From positions 1 to 8,035 of the forward strand of contig CAILMU010000107.1 of assembly GCA_903835325.1 (NCBI GenBank): DNA of 8,035 bases, given 5' to 3'. Below the pieces are notes generated by a model. That model was not told the origin of the DNA, did no database searches, and saw nothing but the letters and a program-made list of their open reading frames with translations. Source of the stretch: an uncultured Microcaldota archaeon. GTDB lineage: Archaea; Micrarchaeota; Micrarchaeia; Anstonellales; Bilamarchaeaceae. Both the position numbers and the translations under genes were made by a program. Below are positions 1 to 3,861 of this stretch, in pieces (position 1 is the first letter of the stretch; each line of letters begins with the position of its first letter).

Positions 1-414
1 AGGGTCGAGCTTGGTTACGGCAAGGGGATTTTCGAATTCCGGAAGGATATGACGAAGATATACGCACGCTTTTTGAAGAGGCAGATTCGCTCCAAAAAAG
101 CGGCTGTATTCGTAGCTGATACGGGCGCCAAGAATGGGAATCTGGCTGGCCATATAATGGTCGCGGTTCAGAAGCGCCCTCCGATTTATGTGCATGACTC
201 GGAAGCGTATATCGGGGAGCTTTTTGTAGATGCGGATCATCGGCGGGAAGGGATCGCGACAGCATTGATGAAAGAGGCGCTAGGTTGGGCAAAGACGAAG
301 AAAGCTTATTCGATGAGCATCATGCTCAGCTCGAAAAACTCCCGCGCGCTCGCGACGTACAAGAAATCAGGGTTCTTTGTCCATCACTTCAAGATGAACA
401 AGATAATAAAATGA
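1..414 (+). CDS. GNAT-family N-acetyltransferase (5' end outside window)
   Basis: The last 137 codons of a GCN5-related N-acetyltransferase, which transfers an acetyl group from acetyl-CoA to an amine (substrate unknown). The reading frame is open back to base 1 (RVELGYGKGIFEFRKD...), and this stretch looks like the usual N-terminal GNAT helix region, so the gene probably begins upstream and the ATG at 49 is internal. The acetyl-CoA-binding motif A is clear: the strand 'IGELFVDADH' is followed by the pyrophosphate loop R-R-E-G-I-A-T (Q/R-x-x-G-x-G/A type). Motif B follows as N-S-R-A-L-A-T-Y-K-K-S-G-F, the common 'N..A...Y.k.GF' ending. The N-terminal part is basic (KRQIRSKK). It converges with ndk, whose stop lies 22 bp away. 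RimI-like protein acetylation is possible, but the fold does not define the substrate. Confidence 0.85.
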   Translation, partial: RVELGYGKGIFEFRKDMTKIYARFLKRQIRSKKAAVFVADTGAKNGNLAGHIMVAVQKRPPIYVHDSEAYIGELFVDADHRREGIATALMKEALGWAKTKKAYSMSIMLSSKNSRALATYKKSGFFVHHFKMNKIIK

Positions 415-436
415 GTAAAAAGTTGAGCGTCTAATT

Positions 437-898
437 TCATTCGTCGCTCGCTTTCAGGAAATGCTCGTTGTGCATCTTGTACTCGAAGAGCTCGTCGTGC
501 TTGAAGAAGCGCTTTATCTCCTTTTCAGCCGTCTCTTTCGAGTCCGATGCGTGTATCGTATTCCTGGAGGTGCTGTTGGATAGGTCGCCCCTGATAGACC
601 CGCCTGGGGCTTTGGAACCGTTCGTCGGGCCGACTATCAGCCGCGTCACTTCGACGGCTTCCTTGCCTTCTATCACGACAGCGATTATCGGGTACTCGGT
701 CATGAACTTCTCAAGGTCAGGGTAGAACGGCTTCGTCACAAGGTGCGCGTAATGCTCTTTCGCGAGGTCCTTGCTCATCCTGAGCATCTTCATCGCGACG
801 ATAGCGAACCCCTTGTCCTCGAATCTTGAGAGTATCCGGCCTATAAGGCCGCGTTGCAGGGCATCCGCTTTCAATAGCAGTAGAGTCCTTTCCTTCAT
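437..898 (-). CDS. ndk: Nucleoside diphosphate kinase
   Basis: Cytosolic enzyme that moves the gamma-phosphate of a nucleoside triphosphate to a nucleoside diphosphate through a phosphohistidine, balancing (d)NTP pools. The 153 residues match the family's usual length. Visible family marks are the N-terminal 'LLKADALQRGLIG' (usually KPDA; here K10-A-D-A), 'GPTNGSKAPGGSIRGDL' around residues 90-105 (nucleotide-binding Arg about 103), and the active-site segment R-N-T-I-H-A-S-D-S with catalytic His116. The form HASDS rather than HGSDS is common in archaea. It is the last gene of the L7Ae-eS28-eL24-ndk unit, starting 22 bp after eL24. This order is conserved in many archaea, often followed by infB, but here a convergent acetyltransferase follows instead. 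No strong ribosome binding site is seen before the ATG. Confidence 0.97.
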   Translation of the reverse strand: MKERTLLLLKADALQRGLIGRILSRFEDKGFAIVAMKMLRMSKDLAKEHYAHLVTKPFYPDLEKFMTEYPIIAVVIEGKEAVEVTRLIVGPTNGSKAPGGSIRGDLSNSTSRNTIHASDSKETAEKEIKRFFKHDELFEYKMHNEHFLKASDE

Positions 899-920
899 GG
901 TCCCACATCCGACGGAACGC

Positions 921-1163
921 TCACTTCTTCGCCGGCTTTGCTGCCGATTCCGACGCGGCGCTCTTTTCGGCTCTCCTCGTCTGCAATGCCTGGAACTCGC
1001 GGTAAGCGGGGGTCCATTTCTGCCTCCTGCCTTCGCGCTTCAGGTTCAGGAAATTGTTCCTGCACTTGCTGTCATAGAAGTAATAGACCGTGCCGTCTTT
1101 CTTGACGTACATCATGCCTTTTCCTTTCGGGATCTCCTTGCCGGAGAATGAACATTTCGGCAT
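921..1163 (-). CDS. rpl24e: Large-subunit ribosomal protein eL24
   Basis: An 80-residue eL24 protein of the large ribosomal subunit. Family marks are the N-terminal C-S-F-S-G-K-E-I-P-K-G-K-G, then MYVKKDGTVYYF, a second cysteine segment D-S-K-C-R-N-N-F, L-K-R and W-T near residues 42-51. Many archaeal eL24 proteins have a four-cysteine zinc site (CxxC ... CxxxC). Here only C4 and C34 remain, as in eukaryotic RPL24 (CSFSG ... AKC), so zinc binding is probably lost. The C-terminal ~20 residues are a low-complexity Ala/Lys/Ser tail. The gene starts 6 bp after the eS28 stop; an AGGTGA ribosome binding site overlaps that stop codon, so translation is probably coupled. Confidence 0.96.
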   Translation of the reverse strand: MPKCSFSGKEIPKGKGMMYVKKDGTVYYFYDSKCRNNFLNLKREGRRQKWTPAYREFQALQTRRAEKSAASESAAKPAKK

Positions 1164-1169
1164 CTTTTT

Positions 1170-1382
1170 TCACCTTGCCTTTATCTCTTTGGCTTCACGG
1201 TCCGTATCCAGCAGGACGATTATCATCCCTTTCTTGACAGGGCCCTTGATGTTCCGCAGGATGACCCTGCCTGCATCCGGGCCTTCGAGGACCTTGCACA
1301 GGACCTGGTATATCTCGCCGTAGACGCCGGTCTTGGCCCTGACTTCGACTATCTCGGCTGGATACCCTTCTTCGCCTGCCAT
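1170..1382 (-). CDS. rps28e: Small-subunit ribosomal protein eS28
   Basis: A 70-residue eS28, a small OB-fold protein of the 30S subunit near the mRNA exit/decoding side. Recognised from P-A-E-I-V-E-V, R-A-K-T-G-V-Y-G-E-I-Y-Q-V, LEGPDAGRVILRNIKGPVKKG and the C-terminal signature D-T-D-R-E-A-K-E-I-K-A-R (family form 'L..TEREARkir'). I chose the ATG at 1382 (protein M-A-G-E-E-G-Y-P-A-E) because archaeal homologues begin M-A-(D/E)-E. A GTG at 1391, overlapping the L7Ae stop by 4 nt, would add three residues (M-I-W) and cannot be excluded. Either way the gene is translationally close to L7Ae upstream and eL24 downstream. Confidence 0.95.
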   Translation of the reverse strand: MAGEEGYPAEIVEVRAKTGVYGEIYQVLCKVLEGPDAGRVILRNIKGPVKKGMIIVLLDTDREAKEIKAR

Positions 1383-1387
1383 CCAAA

Positions 1388-1756
1388 TCACTTCTTCGCT
1401 TCCTGTTTCGGGAGCTTCTTCAGGATGTCCTGGAGCTTCTCTGTGGCTCCGCCGGCATTCTCGACCGCGACGGCCGATGTGCCGACATCCACGCCGACTG
1501 AAGAACCGAGGTCCTTCTTGGTCGGCAGGAACGCGTAGGGGATCCCTTTCTCCTTGCAGAGCATCGGGATGTGGATGACGATCTCTTCTGGGGACACATC
1601 GCCCGCGACGACGACGAACTGCGCGGTCTTGCGCTCGATCGATTTTGTCGTCTCGTTGATGCCCTTCTTTATCTTGCCGCCATCCTTGGCTACTGACAGC
1701 ATCTCCATAATCTGTGGCACGAGCTCGCTCGGCACTTCATAGTCTACATATCCCAT
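1388..1756 (-). CDS. rpl7ae: Ribosomal protein L7Ae (eL8), kink-turn RNA-binding protein
   Basis: A 122-residue L7Ae. In archaea this protein binds kink-turns in 23S rRNA, box C/D and H/ACA guide RNAs and RNase P RNA. The core RNA-binding helix is clear: K-K-G-I-N-E-T-T-K-S-I-E-R (residues 30-42, with N34-E35 and the basic residues that contact the G-A pairs), followed by FVVVAGDVSPEEI, H-I-P-M-L-C-K-E-K-G-I-P-Y and the loop 'LGSSVGVDVGTSAVAV' that reads the bulged bases. The tail is lysine-rich. First gene of the L7Ae-eS28-eL24-ndk unit. A GAGGT ribosome binding site lies six bases before the ATG. The leader contains a kink-turn-like element that includes this site (see 1763-1785), suggesting autorepression. 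Confidence 0.97.
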   Translation of the reverse strand: MGYVDYEVPSELVPQIMEMLSVAKDGGKIKKGINETTKSIERKTAQFVVVAGDVSPEEIVIHIPMLCKEKGIPYAFLPTKKDLGSSVGVDVGTSAVAVENAGGATEKLQDILKKLPKQEAKK

Positions 1757-1762
1757 ATTGAT

Positions 1763-1785
1763 ACCTCGTTTTTCACGTCATCGGT
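1763..1785 (-). promoter_or_regulatory. Kink-turn-like element overlapping the L7Ae ribosome binding site
   Basis: Read on the minus strand, the leader has a 3-bp closing stem (ACC with GGU), a three-base bulge GAU ending in U, then GA. A 10-base apical segment follows (CGUGAAAAAC: possible C-C, G-A and U-A pairs around a GAAA loop), and then GA directly before the GGU half of the stem. This is the layout of a kink-turn (C-stem, three-nt bulge, tandem G-A pairs, NC stem or loop), closely resembling the U4 snRNA 5' stem-loop order. The GGU belongs to the GAGGT ribosome binding site of L7Ae, so bound L7Ae would hide it. Seen: base order and pairing. Known: archaeal L7Ae has been shown to bind a kink-turn in its own leader in Sulfolobus. 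Inferred: the same control here. Weak point: the NC stem is poor, so this may be a 'k-loop'. Confidence 0.62.
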
Positions 1786-1824
1786 TTTAACTAAAAGACG
1801 TATTAATTTAGTTTATAGAGGAGA

Positions 1825-1832
1825 ATTTAAAA
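1825..1832 (-). promoter_or_regulatory. TATA box of the L7Ae operon
   Basis: Minus strand reads CCTTTTAAAT within an AT-rich spacer. With the usual ~25 bp to the start site, transcription would begin near 1800, giving a leader of about 45 nt that contains the whole kink-turn-like element. An alternative TATA-like sequence (CTATAAA, around 1812-1818) would give a start near 1790 and still include the element. Confidence 0.55.
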
Positions 1833-1886
1833 GGTTAATGAAAAGGAATCGAGGGAAAAAAGCCTGTTCGGGCCTCATCCCGCTCT

Positions 1887-2000
1887 TCAGAGCTCGCCGA
1901 CTCTTCGTTTCATTTTTCTCTTCAATCGCTTGCGCTTCTTCTTCACCCACTTCCAGCGCATGCGGTTTTTCTTCTTCCATTTCCTCGGTTTAGAACCCAT
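1887..2000 (-). CDS. rpl41e: Ribosomal protein eL41 (37 residues)
   Basis: A tiny, extremely basic protein: M-G-S-K-P-R-K-W-K-K-K-N-R-M-R-W-K-W-V-K-K-K-R... ending R-R-V-G-E-L. About 60% of residues are Lys/Arg, with Trp at 8, 16 and 18. The pattern 'RKWKKKxRMRWKWxKKRxRRLKR' is the signature of archaeal/eukaryotic eL41, a single-helix protein at the bridge between the two ribosomal subunits. It is too short for normal gene finders. The ATG is preceded by AGGTGA four bases upstream, and a TATA box (2066-2072) lies at a sensible distance, so it is an independent expressed gene. It sits on the same strand between the Mut7-C protein gene and L7Ae, among other ribosomal genes, which supports the call. 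Confidence 0.9.
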   Translation of the reverse strand: MGSKPRKWKKKNRMRWKWVKKKRKRLKRKMKRRVGEL

Positions 2001-2065
2001 CAATTCACCTAACCTGAAAAAACACGATTCGTAGATTCGTTGATTTGGTTAATCGATAGTTCGGC

Positions 2066-2072
2066 TTAAATA
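2066..2072 (-). promoter_or_regulatory. TATA box of eL41
   Basis: Minus strand reads AGCTATTTAAGCC just beyond the stop codon of the Mut7-C protein gene. A start about 25 bp further on (near 2043) would give a leader of about 43 nt before the eL41 ATG at 2000. Confidence 0.55.
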
Positions 2073-2082
2073 GCTTTCGAAA

Positions 2083-2550
2083 TCAGAGCAGCGCACTTAC
2101 CTTCTCGTAGAATTTCAGCATGTTGCGCCAGTGGCTCCCTTCCCAATACACTTTTCCGCAAGAAACGCATTTCCAGAATCTCGGGCTCTTGGATTGCGCA
2201 TCTTCCGGGACAGAGCCGCGCACATCTTCCACTATCGCTTCCTTCATCCCGCCGTTGCAGGCAGGGCAGAGCATATCATTCGGGAAATCTATCGGAACTC
2301 CAGTTTCTTTTATTATCTGGGCGATCTGCTCTTCGGTTTTTTTGCTCGCAATCGAGACGCATCTGATTTTGTTTTTCGCGCACCGTTCGACCAGCTCTCT
2401 GTCCATCGTCACCAGAATCCTATCCTCGCCCTTCGCGCGCTCGAGCATCTCGGTGTCTGTGGCGGTCGTTGAAAAGACAGTATCAATGCCCAGGACCCTG
2501 CACCACGTGCACAGGCGCCCGAGCATGCCGTCAAGAAGAAGTCTGGCCAT
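2083..2550 (-). CDS. Mut7-C RNase-domain protein with zinc ribbon
   Basis: Matches the archaeal/bacterial Mut7-C family, a PIN-like domain named after the C-terminal part of the C. elegans exonuclease Mut-7, with a treble-clef/zinc-ribbon ending. Using the ATG at 2550 (155 residues), the start 'ARLLLDGMLGRLCTWCRVLGID' carries the first conserved Asp and the G-M-L-G-R-L motif. 'TDTEML' and 'ILVTMDREL' give the further PIN-type acidic residues. The C-terminal half has C-P-A-C-N-G, F-W-K-C-V-S-C-G-K-V-Y-W-E-G-S-H-W, i.e. two CxxC pairs and the family's hallmark GSHW. Predicted role: a metal-dependent RNase; the substrate is not known. A TTG at 2559 would add three residues and bring the start to 4 bp after the uS10 stop. 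Neither start has a clear ribosome binding site. Probably cotranscribed with uS10. Confidence 0.9.
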   Translation of the reverse strand: MARLLLDGMLGRLCTWCRVLGIDTVFSTTATDTEMLERAKGEDRILVTMDRELVERCAKNKIRCVSIASKKTEEQIAQIIKETGVPIDFPNDMLCPACNGGMKEAIVEDVRGSVPEDAQSKSPRFWKCVSCGKVYWEGSHWRNMLKFYEKVSALL

Positions 2551-2563
2551 TTCGAGCAATTCT

Positions 2564-2869
2564 TCAGCTCAGTGAGACTTTCACGAACACGTTGGTCGGG
2601 ACCTTTATCCTCAGGATCTGCTTGATGTATTTCTCGTCGCCTTCGACTTCGCAGAGCCTCTTGGACACCCTCTTCTCCCAGCGCTCGTAAGTGTCGCTTC
2701 CGTCGCCGCAAGGCGTGCGCCTGCAGGCAATCAGAAGGGTGCGCCTGGGCATCCGGACCGGGCCGACGAACTTCATGTTGAGCATCCTGGCAAGGTCCTT
2801 TATCTGGTTGACCACGTTGTCTAGGTCGACCGGTTTCTCTCCGCTGAGCCTGATTCTGACTTTTGTCAT
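2564..2869 (-). CDS. rps10: Small-subunit ribosomal protein uS10
   Basis: A 101-residue uS10 (archaeal/eukaryotic S20e type), a 30S head protein. Recognised from K-V-R-I-R-L-S at the start, 'VVNQIKDLARMLNMKFVGPVRMPRRTL' (the V-x-G-P-x-x-(L/M)-P hallmark), 'RRTPCGDGSDTYERWEKRVSKRL' (family: RksPdGeGs.TwerWemRihKRl) and the end 'IKQILRIKVPTNVFVKVSLS'. The ATG has a GAGGT site six bases upstream and a strong TATA box at 2924-2931. In many archaea uS10 lies directly after the EF-1alpha gene; here it is separate and leads a unit with the Mut7-C gene. Confidence 0.97.
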   Translation of the reverse strand: MTKVRIRLSGEKPVDLDNVVNQIKDLARMLNMKFVGPVRMPRRTLLIACRRTPCGDGSDTYERWEKRVSKRLCEVEGDEKYIKQILRIKVPTNVFVKVSLS

Positions 2870-2923
2870 GTAATACCTCTGAATAATAGTAAAAATTGCG
2901 AAAGGAATATTGATGGCTAAAGG

Positions 2924-2931
2924 TATTTAAA
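2924..2931 (-). promoter_or_regulatory. TATA box of uS10
   Basis: Minus strand reads CCTTTAAATACC, a near-ideal archaeal TATA box, 55-62 bp before the uS10 ATG. The expected start near 2902 leaves a leader of about 33 nt with the GAGGT site near its end. Confidence 0.7.
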
Positions 2932-2998
2932 GGTACTCGCTCGGAGCGGACGCGTGGAGGATTCCGCGTTTTCCAAGGCGGAAGAGCCGCGACGGGCA

Positions 2999-3745
2999 TC
3001 AGGAAGGTTTTTCCGTCTGCCCGGCGCCCTCGGTCATCTTGAGCAGGTTGTCCCGCCCTTTCTTTATCCTTTTTATGAGGCCTGCGGATTCGAGCTCGGA
3101 TACCGTCACGCTCATCTTCGCCTCGGACCAGTTCAGGATGCCCCTCAGCTCTTTCTGGTACATCCTCCCTTCATTCTCGCGGATTATCTTGAGCATGAGG
3201 CGGGCCTCCTCGTCCGGAAGGTACGCCTCTTCGCTATTATTTACGGTCTTCCGTCTCACCAAAATGTATACGAGAGCGATGGATCCGATAACCAGCAATC
3301 CCCCTATTATGAGAAATATGCTCTGGTCCGGTGCTGGAGAGACCGGGTTGCTGTCGGGTTGCGCCGGCGCTGGAAGCGAGGTATCGTTAGCGACAGCGGC
3401 CACATCGCTATGCTGCTGGGGCGTGATGAGGTAAAGGTCATACGGGATAAGAACCAGGTCGAATCTGGTCTGGGAACCGTTTACAGACACATTTTCCTTG
3501 TCGATATAATCCACTTTTCCATTGCTATAATGGACTGCGGTGAACGTGTACGAGCCGGGTTCGAGATCCACAGAATACTGGCCGTCTGCCGTGAACTGCT
3601 CTGTTATCTGGCCGTCTATGCGGATGACAGTGTTGTTGAGCTTCGTGAAGTTGTCCGCGTTGATTATTTCCCCATAGATGGCATTGGAGAATACCGATGA
3701 CGATAGCATGAGAATAATCAGGATACGAAGCTGCGCTTTCGTCAT
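2999..3745 (-). CDS. Membrane-anchored winged-helix regulator with extracellular beta domain
   Basis: A 248-residue protein of four parts: an N-terminal signal sequence (about residues 5-24, LRILIILMLSSSVFS); a beta-rich outer domain (24-108) of carboxypeptidase-regulatory/PEGA-like look (I-R-I-D-G-Q-I-T... L-E-P-G-S-Y-T-F-T-A-V-H-Y); a Pro/Ala/Ser linker (109-141); and one transmembrane helix (142-163) followed by R-R-K, which by the positive-inside rule puts the C-terminus in the cytoplasm. That end is a MarR-like winged helix (178-238): EEARLMLKIIRE, Y-Q-K-E-L, the recognition-helix segment W-S-E-A-K-M-S-V-T-V-S-E-L-E, G-L-I-K-R and the wing K-K-G-R-D-N-L-L. Proteins of this layout are common in archaea, but few have known targets. 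The TATA-like CTTTTTTAA lies about 27 bp before the ATG and no ribosome binding site is visible, so the mRNA may be leaderless. It is divergent from the surface-protein unit, its likely but unproven target. Confidence 0.85.
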   Translation of the reverse strand: MTKAQLRILIILMLSSSVFSNAIYGEIINADNFTKLNNTVIRIDGQITEQFTADGQYSVDLEPGSYTFTAVHYSNGKVDYIDKENVSVNGSQTRFDLVLIPYDLYLITPQQHSDVAAVANDTSLPAPAQPDSNPVSPAPDQSIFLIIGGLLVIGSIALVYILVRRKTVNNSEEAYLPDEEARLMLKIIRENEGRMYQKELRGILNWSEAKMSVTVSELESAGLIKRIKKGRDNLLKMTEGAGQTEKPS

Positions 3746-3772
3746 ACAACCATCGAACGAGTCGAAGGTTAA

Positions 3773-3794
3773 AAAAGCTTTAGAAAAGCTTCAG
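3773..3794. promoter_or_regulatory. Tandem 11-bp repeat in the divergent promoter region (candidate operator)
   Basis: AAAAGCTTTAG is followed at once by AAAAGCTTCAG (10 of 11 bases identical). Each copy contains the palindrome AAGCTT, so the two centres are 11 bp apart, on the same face of the helix. The block overlaps the TATA-like region of the minus-strand regulator gene and lies just upstream of the TATA box of the plus-strand surface unit, a suitable place for a protein that controls both. The role is inferred; AT-rich promoter DNA can give such repeats by chance. Confidence 0.35.
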
Positions 3795-3804
3795 GCAAAG
3801 TTTC

Positions 3805-3813
3805 AATATAAAG
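3805..3813 (+). promoter_or_regulatory. TATA box of the surface-protein unit
   Basis: AATATAAAG in the divergent intergenic region. A start about 25 bp downstream (near 3833) would give a leader of about 29 nt before the ATG at 3862. Confidence 0.5.
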
Positions 3814-3861
3814 AAAAGAGGCGGATAGCTTGTCCAAGAACAATACGAATATGTGATTCCT

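Noticed and set aside
49..51. ATG as start of the acetyltransferase
   Set aside because: The frame is open and GNAT-like before it, with no clear ribosome binding site at a good distance, so the gene most likely starts left of the window.
2409..2999. Minus-strand 196-codon frame over the uS10 promoter and gene
   Set aside because: It runs out of frame through uS10 and the start of the Mut7-C gene, with an Arg/Pro-rich composition typical of a shadow frame.
2954..3700. Plus-strand 248-codon open frame opposite the membrane-tethered regulator
   Set aside because: The minus-strand frame has a signal peptide, transmembrane helix and winged helix; the plus frame has none, and no ribosome binding site.
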